Source: Microbacterium trichothecenolyticum
Lineage (GTDB): Bacteria > Actinomycetota > Actinomycetes > Actinomycetales > Microbacteriaceae
Assembly (NCBI RefSeq): GCF_000956465.1
Contig: NZ_JYJA01000034.1
Coordinates: forward strand, 62,001 to 126,000
Reading direction: 5' to 3'
DNA: 64,000 nucleotides
The translations under genes were made by a program, and so were the position numbers. The notes under the pieces are model-generated. The model was not told the DNA's origin, ran no database searches, and saw nothing but the letters and a program-made list of their open reading frames with translations. Positions 16,179 through 25,292 of this stretch are shown piece by piece; positions within the stretch are counted from its first letter, which is position 1, and each line of letters begins with the position of its first letter.

Positions 16179-18025
16179 GCACCTCAACCGTCACTGAGCA
16201 GCCTGCGGCTCCTGTGGCTCCCGTCTCACGCAACGGCGACCGTCCGCTGGGCGGCCGCTTCATCGGCGCCACCGCGAACTACATCGATGAGCGCACGAGC
16301 CTCTCCGGCTTCGTCAAGGAGCTCGGCCGCAAGATCTTCCCCGACCACTGGTCGTTCATGCTGGGCGAGATCGCCCTGTGGGCGTTCGTCGTCGTGCTCC
16401 TCTCGGGCACGTTCCTGACGTTCTTCTTCCAGGCGTCGATGGTCGAGACGCACTACAACGGCGCCTACCTGCCGATGCGCGGCATCGAGATGTCGGCCGC
16501 CATGGCTTCGACCCTCGAGATCTCTTTCGATCTGCGCGGCGGTCTCCTCGTCCGGCAGATGCACCACTGGGCCGCGCTGGTGTTCGTCGCCGGCATCGGC
16601 GTGCACATGCTGCGCGTGTTCTTCACGGGTGCGTTCCGCAAGCCGCGCGAGCTCAACTGGGTGATCGGATTCATCCTGTTCATCCTCGCGATGGGCGAGG
16701 GCTTCACCGGCTACTCGCTCCCCGACGACGTGCTCTCGGGCAACGGCCTCCGCATCATCGACGGCATGGTCAAGGGCATCCCGATCATCGGAACCTGGAC
16801 CTCGTTCCTGCTGTTCGGCGGACAGTTCCCTGGCGACGCGATCGTCGGCCGCCTGTACACGCTGCACATCCTGCTGCTGCCCGCGATCCTCGTCGGCTTG
16901 CTGGTGCTCCACCTCATGCTGATGGTGATCAACAAGCACACGCAGTTCGCCGGCGCCGGCCGCACGAACAGCGTCGTCGTGGGCTACCCGATGATGCCGG
17001 TCTACATGTCGAAGATGGGCGGGTTCCTGTTCATCACGTTCGGCGTGATCGTACTCATCGCCTCGCTGTTCACGATCAACCCGATCTGGAACTACGGCCC
17101 GTACGACCCGTCCCCCGTCTCCGCGGGCACCCAGCCGGACTGGTACATCGGGTTCGCGGACGGCGCCCTGCGCCTGGTTCCGCCGGGCTGGGAGATCGTG
17201 TTCCTCGACCGCACGTGGTCGTTCAACATCATCGTGCCGCTCGTCGTGCTCGGCCTGTTCATCGTGCTCGTCCTGATCTACCCCTTCATCGAGGCGTGGG
17301 TCACCGGCGACAAGCGCGAGCACCACATCGCCCAGCGTCCGCGCAACTCCGCGACCCGCACCGCGATCGGCGCGGCCGGCGTCACGTTCTACGCGGTGCT
17401 GTGGGCCGCGGCCGCCTCCGACATCATCGCCACGCATTTCTGGCTGACGATGGAAGGCGTGATCCACACGCTCCAGGCGCTGTTGATCCTCGGCCCGGTG
17501 ATCGCGTACTTCGTCACCAAGCGCATCTGCATCGCGCTGCAGAAGAAGGACCGCGAGATCTCGCTGCACGGCTACGAGTCGGGCCGCATCGTCCGCCTCC
17601 CCGGTGGCGAGTACATCGAGGTGCACCAGCCTGTCGACGACTACGAGCGCTTCAAGCTGGCCGACTTCGACACCTACGAGCCGCTCGTGGTGCGTCCGAA
17701 CGCCAAGGGTCAGATCCCGTGGCACGAGAACCTCCGCGCGTCCATCTCGCGCTGGTTCTTCGAGGACCGCCTCACGCCCGTCACGCAGGCGGAGCTCGAC
17801 GCGGCGCTGGCTCACCAGCACCACGACCTCGACCACATCGCGGCCGAGGAAGACCTCGAGATCCAGGCTGCTCACGAGCGTGCCGGCGTCCCGGACGCCC
17901 CGCACAAGCCGCTCGACGACGGGAAGCACGGCGAGGTGCCGGTGCGCCCCTCGAACGTCATCGTTCCCGAGCCCGAGCCCGGCACGAAGGCTCCGCGCAA
18001 CCGCGAGAAGGAGTCCGACCAGTAG
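16175..18025 (+). CDS. qcrB: Cytochrome b subunit of bc1 complex
   Basis: A 616-residue protein. The cytochrome b core has LVRQMHHWAALVFVAGIGVH and LPAILVGLLVLHLMLMVINK, whose histidines ligate the haems, and PDWYIGFADGALRL and VVLGLFIVL. The TTG at 16175 overlaps the qcrA stop by four bases and is the only suitable start consistent with coupling. Typical actinobacterial QcrB is about 540-550 residues; the extra length is a hydrophilic C-terminal extension of about 90 residues, rich in acidic and proline residues (EEDLEIQAAHERAG). Menaquinol oxidation sites are expected in the membrane. A perfect stem terminator follows at 18046. Confidence 0.93.
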   Translation: MSTSTVTEQPAAPVAPVSRNGDRPLGGRFIGATANYIDERTSLSGFVKELGRKIFPDHWSFMLGEIALWAFVVVLLSGTFLTFFFQASMVETHYNGAYLPMRGIEMSAAMASTLEISFDLRGGLLVRQMHHWAALVFVAGIGVHMLRVFFTGAFRKPRELNWVIGFILFILAMGEGFTGYSLPDDVLSGNGLRIIDGMVKGIPIIGTWTSFLLFGGQFPGDAIVGRLYTLHILLLPAILVGLLVLHLMLMVINKHTQFAGAGRTNSVVVGYPMMPVYMSKMGGFLFITFGVIVLIASLFTINPIWNYGPYDPSPVSAGTQPDWYIGFADGALRLVPPGWEIVFLDRTWSFNIIVPLVVLGLFIVLVLIYPFIEAWVTGDKREHHIAQRPRNSATRTAIGAAGVTFYAVLWAAAASDIIATHFWLTMEGVIHTLQALLILGPVIAYFVTKRICIALQKKDREISLHGYESGRIVRLPGGEYIEVHQPVDDYERFKLADFDTYEPLVVRPNAKGQIPWHENLRASISRWFFEDRLTPVTQAELDAALAHQHHDLDHIAAEEDLEIQAAHERAGVPDAPHKPLDDGKHGEVPVRPSNVIVPEPEPGTKAPRNREKESDQ

Positions 18026-18045
18026 GGTCGCCGCACTCGCAGACG

Positions 18046-18084
18046 GATGCCCCGGCACGATCTCCACGATCGTGCCGGGGCATC
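18046..18084 (+). terminator. Terminator of ctaE-qcrCAB (17-bp stem)
   Basis: GATGCCCCGGCACGATC (18046-18062) pairs perfectly with 18068-18084 across loop TCCAC, 20 bases after the qcrB stop. Only a short T-rich tract follows. It separates the operon from the rhodanese gene. Confidence 0.8.
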
Positions 18085-18195
18085 TGTCGTCCGCTGCAGC
18101 GAGCACGTGGCGGGCGCCGCCGATCGGCAGGAATCAGACGACGTCTGACCGCGCTTCCGACGGTCGAGACACGGATGCTGACTTAGCGTGGACGC

Positions 18196-18615
18196 ATGAC
18201 CGATGCCCTCTCGTACTTCTCCGCCAAACTCGCCCTCGAAACAGACTCCTCCGACGTGTACGCCGCTCAGAAGGCCGGCGAGCAGGTCGTCCTCGTCGAC
18301 GTCCGAGGCGGAGAGGCATGGGCGCAGGGACGCATCCGTGGCGCGATCCACATGCCGTACCGCGAGATCGCCGATCGCGCACCGCGCGAGATCGACAGGT
18401 CGACCCCCGTCGTCGTCTACTGCTGGAGTCCCGGTTGCAACGCGGGTGCGAAGGGCGCCATCGAGTTCGCCAAGCTCGGCTACTCCGTCAAGGAGATGAT
18501 CGGTGGCTACGAGTACTGGGTGCGCGAAGGCCAGCCGACGGAGAACGATGAGGGCGCACTCCCCCGCGTGTTCGACGCCCAGGTGATGGTCGTCCGCGCG
18601 CCCGTCGCAGGCTGA
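18196..18615 (+). CDS. Rhodanese-like sulfurtransferase
   Basis: A 139-residue single-domain rhodanese. It has the substrate-loop entry LVDVRGGEAW and the active-site loop VVYCWSPGCNAGAKGA, in which the first cysteine is the likely persulfide carrier and the second a conserved extra. It ends with EFAKLGYSVKEMIGGYEYW, another family hallmark. ATG 18196 sits seven bases after TAGCGT (18184-18189), so the mRNA is probably leaderless. Position between the two halves of the respiratory locus does not define its substrate. Confidence 0.85.
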   Translation: MTDALSYFSAKLALETDSSDVYAAQKAGEQVVLVDVRGGEAWAQGRIRGAIHMPYREIADRAPREIDRSTPVVVYCWSPGCNAGAKGAIEFAKLGYSVKEMIGGYEYWVREGQPTENDEGALPRVFDAQVMVVRAPVAG

Positions 18616-18624
18616 GCGCCCGGC

Positions 18625-19434
18625 TCAAGCCGACTCCAGCCCTTCCATGAACCGGTCGGCGGCCGCCCCGTAGAACGTCGTCTGCGCGGGCGCGCCGCCG
18701 ACCTCGCCGGCAGACAGGACGACGTCGCAGACGACCACGGTGACGTTGTCAGAGGAACCGGCTTCGAGGGCCACCGCCACACACGCCTCGACCGCCGTTC
18801 CCGCATGCGGGAACTCCAGAAGAAGGTCGCGGATCTCGGCATCCGGGACGTAGTCTGTGAGGCCGTCGCTGCACAGCAGCCACCTGTCGCCGGCCCGCGC
18901 ATCGTGAGCGGTCACCGCGGCGGCGTCACGTTCGGCGCCGCTCAGCGAGGCGGTGATGATGTTTCGACGAGGGTGGGAAGCGGCATCCGTGAGCGAGACG
19001 ATCCCGCGGTCGACCAGTGCCTGCACGAGCGAATCGTCCCTGCTCGCCTGTGCGAGCTCGCCGTCTCGCAGGCGGTACGCCCGGGAGTCTCCGGTATGGG
19101 CCAGCAGAAGCCCGCCGTCACGCGCCGCGAAGAGCCCCGTGAACGTGGTGGCCATGCCGCTCAGCGACGGATCGCGCTCGACATGGGCGCGGAGGTCCCA
19201 GTTGGCCGACCGCACCGCATCGGCGAGCTGCACCGGCTCGAGACCGTCGAGGCGGCCCGCGGCCAACCGGTGGATCAAAGCCGCCGAGGCGAGGTCGCCG
19301 GCGGGTCCCCCTCCGACGCCGTCGGCCACGGCGGCGCCCCACGAGGCCGTGAACGCGGCATCCTGATTCGTCCGGCGGTGCGGGCCGATGTCGGAGCAGG
19401 CAGTCGCACGCAGAAGCGCACGGGGACCCGTCAC
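18625..19434 (-). CDS. PP2C-type serine/threonine phosphatase
   Basis: A 269-residue metal-dependent phosphatase. Motifs seen are GPHRRTNQDAAFT (motif 1), AVADGVGGGPAGDLAS (motif 2, metal aspartate), HTGDSRAYRL (motif 5) and WLLCSDGLTDYV with SSDNVTVVV (motifs 8 and 11). It is a soluble enzyme without a membrane segment, unlike PstP of the pknB locus. It may dephosphorylate STPK substrates such as those of PknL at 57277, which lies far away in the window; that link is inference. Confidence 0.9.
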   Translation of the reverse strand: MTGPRALLRATACSDIGPHRRTNQDAAFTASWGAAVADGVGGGPAGDLASAALIHRLAAGRLDGLEPVQLADAVRSANWDLRAHVERDPSLSGMATTFTGLFAARDGGLLLAHTGDSRAYRLRDGELAQASRDDSLVQALVDRGIVSLTDAASHPRRNIITASLSGAERDAAAVTAHDARAGDRWLLCSDGLTDYVPDAEIRDLLLEFPHAGTAVEACVAVALEAGSSDNVTVVVCDVVLSAGEVGGAPAQTTFYGAAADRFMEGLESA

Positions 19435-19488
19435 AGACGGGCTCCCGTGCGCGTCACGCGATGAGCCATTCGGGCCGGCAGCGCCGGA

Positions 19489-19923
19489 TCAGCGGGCGAA
19501 ATAACCGCGGTAGTACTCGTAGACCCAGCCGACGATCGCGACGACGAAGACGGCGATGCCGATGGGCATCATCCAGGCGCCGACCGCGAGGCCGATCATG
19601 CCGAGCGCGGCCGAGAAGGCCAGGACGATCGGCCACCACGACCACGGGCTGAACTCGCCGAGCTCAGGGTCGCCGTCGTCGATGTCGGAGGTGAGGACGT
19701 CCTCGGGGAGTTCGCCGCCCTGTGCCTTGTGCACCTTGCCGATGTAGAACGCGATCAGCGCGCCCATCAGTGCGGTGAACAGCAGCGCGACGCTGCCGAC
19801 CCACTCGATGCCGTGGTACCACGGCACGTCGGGGTGGGCGATGATGTTCCACCCGGTGTAGACGACGGCCACCGCCAGGAAGAAGATCGCCAGCAGCCAC
19901 CAGAGTCCGGTGTTCGTGCGCAC
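19489..19923 (-). CDS. ctaF: Cytochrome c oxidase polypeptide 4 (actinobacterial CtaF)
   Basis: A 144-residue, four-helix membrane protein with helices near residues 8-28, 40-60, 97-113 and 117-135. It begins GLWWLLAIFFLAVAVVYTGW, as CtaF does, and ends with VYEYYRGYFAR. It binds CtaD in the aa3 oxidase and is required for its assembly or stability. It is the last gene of ctaC-ctaD-ctaF. Only one base separates it from ctaD. Confidence 0.92.
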   Translation of the reverse strand: MRTNTGLWWLLAIFFLAVAVVYTGWNIIAHPDVPWYHGIEWVGSVALLFTALMGALIAFYIGKVHKAQGGELPEDVLTSDIDDGDPELGEFSPWSWWPIVLAFSAALGMIGLAVGAWMMPIGIAVFVVAIVGWVYEYYRGYFAR

Positions 19924-19924
19924 C

Positions 19925-21688
19925 TTACTTCACCTCTCCATCGGCAAGGTCGGAGACCGGGGCTTCGGGGGCGTCCTTCGCAGGACCGACGCCGACCGGG
20001 ATACCCGCCTCGGGGTGGTTCAGGTCGAACGCGGGCCGCTCGCTGCGGATGCGCGGGATCGACGTGAAGTTGTGACGCGGGGGCGGGCAGGAGGTCGCCC
20101 ACTCGAGCGATGCGCCGTAGCCCCACGGGTCGTTCACGGTGACCTTGGGTGCCTTGCGCGACGTGATCCACACGTTGAACAGGAACGGGATCATCGAGGC
20201 GCCGAGGATGATGGCCCCGATCGTCGACACCTGGTTCTGCCAGGTCCACCCGTCGGCCTCGGAGTAGTCCGCGTAACGGCGCACCATTCCGTCGACGCCG
20301 AGCCAGTGCTGGATGAGGAACGTCATGTGGAAGCCGATGAACAGCATCCAGAAGTGGACGTAGCCGAGACGCTCGTTGAGCATGCGCCCGGTCCACTTCG
20401 GCCACCAGAAGTAGAAGCCCGCGAACATCGCGAACACGACGGTGCCGAACACGACGTAGTGGAAGTGCGCCACGACGAAGTAGGAGTCGGACAGGGCGAA
20501 GTCCAGCGGCGGCGACGCGAGGATCACGCCGGTGAGACCACCGAACACGAACGACACCAGGAAGCCGAGGGCGAAGACCATCGGGGTCTCGAACGTCACC
20601 GAGCCTCGCCAGAGCGTGCCGATCCAGTTGAAGATCTTCACGCCCGTGGGAACTGCGATCAGCATCGTCATCAGGGCGAAGAACGGCAGCAGCACCGCGC
20701 CGGTGACGTACATGTGGTGAGCCCACACCGCCACCGACAGGGCGGCGATCGCAATCGTCGCGTAGACGAGCGTCTTGTAGCCGAAGATCGGCTTGCGGCT
20801 GAAGACCGGGAAGATCTCCGACACGATGCCGAAGAACGGCAGCGCGATGATGTAGACCTCGGGGTGACCGAAGAACCAGAACAGGTGCTGCCAGAGGAGC
20901 ACACCGCCGTTGGCCGGGTCGTAGATGTGGGCGCCGAGGACGCGGTCGGCAGCGGCCGCGAGGATGGCGGCGGCGAGGACCGGGAACGCCATCAGCACCA
21001 GGATGCTGGTGATCAGCGTGTTCCACGAGAAGATCGGCATGCGCCACATGGTCATGCCGGGCGCGCGCATCGTGATGATCGTCGTGATGAAGTTCACGGC
21101 ACCGAGGATCGTGCCGAAACCGCTCATGCCGAGGCCGAGCATCCAGAGGTTGCCACCCACCCCCGGGGAGAACGAGGCGTTCGCGAGGGGCTGATAGGCG
21201 AACCAGCCGAACGCGGCAGCACCCTGGGGGGTGAGGAATCCCGAGACGGCGATCGTCGAGCCGAAGAGGAACAGCCAGAAGGCGAAGGCGTTCAGACGCG
21301 GGAAGGCGACGTCGGGCGCCCCGATCTGCAGCGGCAGGATCGCGTTCGCGAAGCCCGCGAACAGCGGCGTCGCGAACATCAGCAGCATGATCGTGCCGTG
21401 CATCGTGAACAGCTGGTTGTACTGCTCCTTGGTCGGGATGATCTGCATCCCGGGCTCGAAGAGCTCTGCACGGATGATCAGCGCCATCACTCCACCCAGG
21501 AGGAAGAAGATGACGGAGGAGATGAGGTACAGGTACCCGATCGTCTTGTGGTCGGTGGAGGTGATCCACTTGACGATGATGTTGCCCTTCTGCTCGACGC
21601 GCGATGCGCTGAGCAGTGCGGCCTGACGCGGCGGCAGGGTGGTGGGGCGACCCTGCGTCGTCTCCTGGAGCGGAAGCGTCGTCGCCAT
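19925..21688 (-). CDS. ctaD: Cytochrome c oxidase subunit I
   Basis: A 587-residue subunit with about 12 helices. Haem/Cu ligand motifs are present: [51 protein letters not shown] (H-Y crosslink site), WAHHMYVTG (CuB pair) and [11 protein letters not shown] (haem a3/a pair). ATG 21688 sits two bases after the ctaC stop. It reduces oxygen and pumps protons in the aa3 oxidase. Length (about 560-590 in actinobacteria) is normal. Confidence 0.97.
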   Translation of the reverse strand: MATTLPLQETTQGRPTTLPPRQAALLSASRVEQKGNIIVKWITSTDHKTIGYLYLISSVIFFLLGGVMALIIRAELFEPGMQIIPTKEQYNQLFTMHGTIMLLMFATPLFAGFANAILPLQIGAPDVAFPRLNAFAFWLFLFGSTIAVSGFLTPQGAAAFGWFAYQPLANASFSPGVGGNLWMLGLGMSGFGTILGAVNFITTIITMRAPGMTMWRMPIFSWNTLITSILVLMAFPVLAAAILAAAADRVLGAHIYDPANGGVLLWQHLFWFFGHPEVYIIALPFFGIVSEIFPVFSRKPIFGYKTLVYATIAIAALSVAVWAHHMYVTGAVLLPFFALMTMLIAVPTGVKIFNWIGTLWRGSVTFETPMVFALGFLVSFVFGGLTGVILASPPLDFALSDSYFVVAHFHYVVFGTVVFAMFAGFYFWWPKWTGRMLNERLGYVHFWMLFIGFHMTFLIQHWLGVDGMVRRYADYSEADGWTWQNQVSTIGAIILGASMIPFLFNVWITSRKAPKVTVNDPWGYGASLEWATSCPPPRHNFTSIPRIRSERPAFDLNHPEAGIPVGVGPAKDAPEAPVSDLADGEVK

Positions 21689-21690
21689 GA

Positions 21691-22587
21691 TCAGTTGTCT
21701 CCCTCTTCGGATCCCTCGCCCTGAGCGCCCGTGCCGGGCGCGTTCTGCAGACGGTCGTAGGCGTCGTTGATGTCGCCGGTCTGGCCCGCCTCGCGCAGCG
21801 TGGCGAGGTAGTCCTCGTACTCGGCTGCGCTGACGACCTTGACGTTGAACAGCATCATCGAGTGGTACTCGCCGCAGAGTTCGGCGCACTTGCCGGCGTA
21901 CTCGCCCTCGCGGGTCGGCGTGAAGGACCAGTAGTTGTCCCTGCCGATGTACATGTCCTTCTTGTAAAGGAAGTCGATGATCCAGAACGAGTGGATGACG
22001 TCACGCGACTGCAGCTTGATCTTGACCGACTCGTTGACCGGAAGGACGAGGGTCGGCAGCTCGCTGATGACGTCGCCGCGCTCGTCGGTCTGCGCCTGGA
22101 CGCCCATCGTCCAGACGGTCTCGTCGTCGCTGGCGCCGTCGTACTGGAAGTCCCACGACCACTGCTTGCCGATCGCCGTGATCGACACATCGGGCTCGTC
22201 GTACTGCGTCTCGAGGATCGCCTGGTCGCGCGCGGTGAAGGCGAAGAAGCCGACCACGAGGATCAGCGGGACGATCGTGTAGAAGATCTCGATCGGCATG
22301 TTGTAGCGCAGCTGGACGGGAAGACCCATCTGGCCCTTGCGACGCCGGTACGCGATCGCCGCCCATCCCATGAGGCCCCACGTGATGACGCCGACGACGA
22401 GCAGCACGATCCACGAGTTCACCCAGAGACCCGCGACCATGTCGACGTGGTTGGTGGCCGGCTGGCCGTCTTCGGTGAACCCGGGGAGGAAGCCGTGCAG
22501 CTCGGTCGGGGTGCATCCGGCGAGGACTGCAGCCGCTGCGATCCCGAGTGGGAGAACGGCCCAGCGGATACGGCGTTTCGAAGGCAC
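21691..22587 (-). CDS. ctaC: Cytochrome c oxidase subunit II (lipoprotein form)
   Basis: A 298-residue protein. A signal peptide ends in lipobox LAGC (C25), followed by two membrane helices (about 50-75 and 100-120). The CuA domain contains [12 protein letters not shown] and [12 protein letters not shown], the Cys-x3-Cys-x3-His-x2-Met set. The GTG start at 22587 is preceded by AAAGGTGCACC. It accepts electrons from QcrC. It is the first gene of the ctaC-ctaD-ctaF operon, which runs convergently to ctaE-qcrCAB. Confidence 0.96.
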   Translation of the reverse strand: MPSKRRIRWAVLPLGIAAAAVLAGCTPTELHGFLPGFTEDGQPATNHVDMVAGLWVNSWIVLLVVGVITWGLMGWAAIAYRRRKGQMGLPVQLRYNMPIEIFYTIVPLILVVGFFAFTARDQAILETQYDEPDVSITAIGKQWSWDFQYDGASDDETVWTMGVQAQTDERGDVISELPTLVLPVNESVKIKLQSRDVIHSFWIIDFLYKKDMYIGRDNYWSFTPTREGEYAGKCAELCGEYHSMMLFNVKVVSAAEYEDYLATLREAGQTGDINDAYDRLQNAPGTGAQGEGSEEGDN

Positions 22588-22612
22588 GGTGCACCTTTCC
22601 GATCACGAACAG

Positions 22613-22628
22613 GACTCACGTCAGTCTA
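22613..22628 (-). promoter_or_regulatory. Promoter box with near-palindrome upstream of ctaC
   Basis: On the minus strand TAGACT (22628-22623) lies about 30 bases before the GTG, and a 14-base near-palindrome GACT-CACGTC-AGTC (six of seven pairs, 22613-22626) overlaps it. The overlap of a dyad with a -10 box suggests a repressor or redox-regulator site, but no protein can be named. The match may also be fortuitous. Confidence 0.35.
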
Positions 22629-22692
22629 GGGCAACCGCCCAGGCGATTCAGGCCATCCGCTCAGGTTGGGTCGTGTCGAGGAGACGGAAAAA

Positions 22693-22731
22693 GGCGGGCC
22701 CGGGCGCGAATCGAAGCGCGCCGGACCCGCC
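22693..22731 (-). terminator. Terminator downstream of erpA
   Basis: An imperfect GC-rich stem (GGCGGGTCCGGCGCG with CGCGCCCGGGCCCGCC) sits 25 bases after the erpA stop in the minus direction and ends in TTTTT. Loop is about eight bases. The stem is also near-symmetric for plus-strand transcripts. Confidence 0.75.
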
Positions 22732-22755
22732 GGAAAAGTATCGGATCGTTAGCGA

Positions 22756-23121
22756 TCAGTGGAAGCTGTCGCCGCACGCGCACGACCCGGCCGCATTGGG
22801 GTTGTCGATCGTGAAGCCCTGCTCCGAGATGGTGTCCTTGAAGTCGATCGTGGCGCCGTCGAGGTACGGAACGCTCATGTCGTCGACGATCACCTCGACG
22901 CCGTCGAAGTCGACCGTCTTGTCGCCGTCGAGGTAGCGCTCGTCGAAGTAGAGCTGATAGATCAGGCCGCTGCACCCGCCGGGCTGCACGGCGACGCGCA
23001 GGCGCAGATCGTCGCGTCCCTCCTGCTCGAGCAGGTTCTTGACCTTGCCGGCGGCGGCGTCGGTCAGCAGCACACCGTGTTCGCGGGCGGTCTGCTCGGT
23101 CGTCAGTGCGGTGTCGGTCAT
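22756..23121 (-). CDS. erpA: Iron-sulfur cluster insertion protein ErpA (HesB/IscA family)
   Basis: A 121-residue A-type carrier. The three conserved cysteines are present: GGCSGLIYQLYFD and the C-terminal CACG (AAGSCACGDSFH). It delivers [Fe-S] clusters to client enzymes, plausibly including the respiratory chain nearby. ATG 23121 chosen, with the N-terminus typical of the family; an upstream start 12 codons earlier adds only a poorly conserved stretch. In Mycobacterium its homologue (Rv2204c) also sits close to ctaC. Confidence 0.93.
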   Translation of the reverse strand: MTDTALTTEQTAREHGVLLTDAAAGKVKNLLEQEGRDDLRLRVAVQPGGCSGLIYQLYFDERYLDGDKTVDFDGVEVIVDDMSVPYLDGATIDFKDTISEQGFTIDNPNAAGSCACGDSFH

Positions 23122-23184
23122 GGCACTCCTCCGGAAGGGCCGCCCCGGATCGATCATCCACTCAGGCGGCGGGATGCGACGATT

Positions 23185-24651
23185 CTACGCGTGCCCGCTG
23201 GCCAAAGGCTCCGGGAGCGGCGCATTCGCGCCGATCCCGGAGCCGTCGTGCCACGCCTGCGACGTACGCGCGTCGAGCTTCTCGAGCAGGAGCGCCTCGG
23301 AGAGCACGGCATTGCGGAAGGTCTCGAGGTGCAGCGACTCGTTGGGGCTGTGGGCCTTGGCGTGCGGATCCTCCACGCCGGTCACGAGGATCTGGGCGCC
23401 CGGGAACTCGCGTACGAGATCGGCGATGAACGGGATCGACCCGCCTACGCCGATGTCGACGGACTCGACGCCGTAGCCCTCATGGAGCGCCTCGCGTGCG
23501 GCCTCCACTGCCCAGCCCGAGGTGTCGACGAGGAAGGCGTCGCCGTAGTCCTGGTCGCTGAAGGTCAGCTGCGCACCGAACGGCGCGTGCGCGCGCAGGT
23601 GCGCCTCGATGGCGGCGTACGCCTCGCGCGCGGGCTGACCAGGCGCGACGCGGGCGCTGATCACGACGGAGATCTCGGGGCTGAGCGTGTTCGAGGCGTT
23701 CACGACGCTCGGCGCGTCGATACCCGTCACCGTGATCGAGGGCTTGTTCCAGATACGGCTGAGGATCGTGCCGCGGCCGACGGGCGAGACGCCGGCCGGC
23801 AGCCCGGCCTCGTCGCGCAGCGTCTCCTCGCTGTACTCCGGGGTCTCGGCATCCCGTTCGGTCAGCCCCGCCACCGCGACCGCGCCGTCCTCGTCCCACA
23901 GCGTCGCCAGTAGCTTGACGGTCGCCATCATGGCGTCGGGCACCGCTCCCCCGAACATGCCGGAGTGCGAGGCGTGCTCGAGCGTGCGCACGCGGAGCGT
24001 GAAGCGCGTATTGCCGCGCAGCGACACCGTGAGCGCCGGCGTCTTGGCGTCCCAGTTGCCGGAGTCGGCGACGACGATCACGTCCGCGCGGAGCGCATCG
24101 GCGTTGTCCGAGAGGAACTGCGCGAACGACCGGGAGCCCGCCTCCTCCTCGCCCTCGAAGAACAGCGCCACACCGAGGTCGAAGTCGTCGCCGATGCCCT
24201 CCTTGAGCGCGCGCAGCGCCGCAAGGTGGGCCATGATGCCCGCCTTGTCATCGGCGGCGCCGCGGCCGTAGAGCCGGCCGCCGCGGACGGTGGGCTCGAA
24301 CGGCGACGACTCCCAGAGCGCCTCGTCGCCGACCGGCTGCACGTCGTGGTGCGCATAGAGCAGGATCGTCGGGCGGCCGTTGCGCGCTGCCCGCGTGGCG
24401 AGCACCGCGGGGTTGCCCCGCTCCCCCGTCTCCGGGATGGCAGCCGTGCGGATCTCCACTGTTTCGAACAGCCCCGTCTCGCGCGCGAGCTCGGCGACCG
24501 CCTCGGCGCTGCGCTGCACCTGCGCGGGGTCGAACCCGGGGAACGCGACGGACGGGATGCGCACGAGATTGCCGAGATCGGCGAGGGCGGAAGGGATGCC
24601 GGAAGCCGCGGCTTCGCGCACAGCATCCTGTCGGGAGAGCTCAGAGGTCAT
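23185..24651 (-). CDS. M20 family metallopeptidase (dipeptidase)
   Basis: A 488-residue M20 zinc peptidase. It has the metal motifs ILLYAHHDVQPVGDE, GRGAADDKAGIMAHLAALR, FFEGEEEAGS and ASHSGMFGGAVPDA, and a C-terminal HSPNESLHLETF that supplies another histidine ligand. The dimerisation domain lies between. Starts at ATG 24651 after discarding a 29-codon unconserved extension. It likely cleaves dipeptides or N-acyl amino acids in the cytosol; the exact substrate is not visible. Confidence 0.9.
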   Translation of the reverse strand: MTSELSRQDAVREAAASGIPSALADLGNLVRIPSVAFPGFDPAQVQRSAEAVAELARETGLFETVEIRTAAIPETGERGNPAVLATRAARNGRPTILLYAHHDVQPVGDEALWESSPFEPTVRGGRLYGRGAADDKAGIMAHLAALRALKEGIGDDFDLGVALFFEGEEEAGSRSFAQFLSDNADALRADVIVVADSGNWDAKTPALTVSLRGNTRFTLRVRTLEHASHSGMFGGAVPDAMMATVKLLATLWDEDGAVAVAGLTERDAETPEYSEETLRDEAGLPAGVSPVGRGTILSRIWNKPSITVTGIDAPSVVNASNTLSPEISVVISARVAPGQPAREAYAAIEAHLRAHAPFGAQLTFSDQDYGDAFLVDTSGWAVEAAREALHEGYGVESVDIGVGGSIPFIADLVREFPGAQILVTGVEDPHAKAHSPNESLHLETFRNAVLSEALLLEKLDARTSQAWHDGSGIGANAPLPEPLASGHA

Positions 24652-24698
24652 GCGGGTAATCTTAAGTGCACCCCTTCTCCGCACTCCGAGGATCATCC

Positions 24699-25292
24699 GT
24701 GGCCAAGACACCTGCAGCTCCTTCGTCCAACGACGCACCGTCGGAGGGCACCGTGCTCAACGGCGTCCCCACCGGCCCCTCGAACAAGGGCCGCCCCACT
24801 CCCTCCCGCGCCGAGCAGGAGGCCGCACGCAAGCGCCCCCTCGTGCCCGACACCAAGGAGGCGAAGGCACGCGCCAAGGCGGATCTCGCCGCTCAGCGCG
24901 AGAAGGCCCGCATCGGCATGGCCAACGGCGACCAGCGCTACCTCCCCGCGCGCGACCAGGGTGCGCAGCGCAAGTTCGTGCGCGACTGGGTCGACGCCGG
25001 ATGGCACCTCGGCGAGGCGGTCATGCCCGCGATGGTGCTCGTCATCCTGGCGACGTTCCTGCCGATCGCAGCCCTGCAGTACTACGCGTTCGTGGGCCTC
25101 TGGATCTTCATCTTCTTCGTCATCGGCGACATGGTGATCACGTCGATCACCGTCAAGCGCGCCGTCAGGAAGAAGTTCGGCGAGGGCAAGGTCGAGAAGG
25201 GCCTCGGCTGGTACGCCGCCATGCGCACCGTCCAGATGCGCTTCCTCCGCCTTCCGAAGCCGCAGGTCAAGCGCGGTCAGAAGCCGGCCTGA
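24699..25292 (+). CDS. DUF3043 membrane protein
   Basis: A 197-residue protein. The first about 100 residues are charged, with RKRPLVPDTKEAKARAKAD, and two membrane helices follow at roughly 115-140 (MPAMVLVILATFLPIAALQYY) and 143-160. It ends in a lysine-rich tail. This matches DUF3043, an actinobacterial family of unknown function. The GTG at 24699 follows GAGGAT. Its last 26 bp overlap the 3' end of the convergent pyrD. Confidence 0.85.
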   Translation: MAKTPAAPSSNDAPSEGTVLNGVPTGPSNKGRPTPSRAEQEAARKRPLVPDTKEAKARAKADLAAQREKARIGMANGDQRYLPARDQGAQRKFVRDWVDAGWHLGEAVMPAMVLVILATFLPIAALQYYAFVGLWIFIFFVIGDMVITSITVKRAVRKKFGEGKVEKGLGWYAAMRTVQMRFLRLPKPQVKRGQKPA

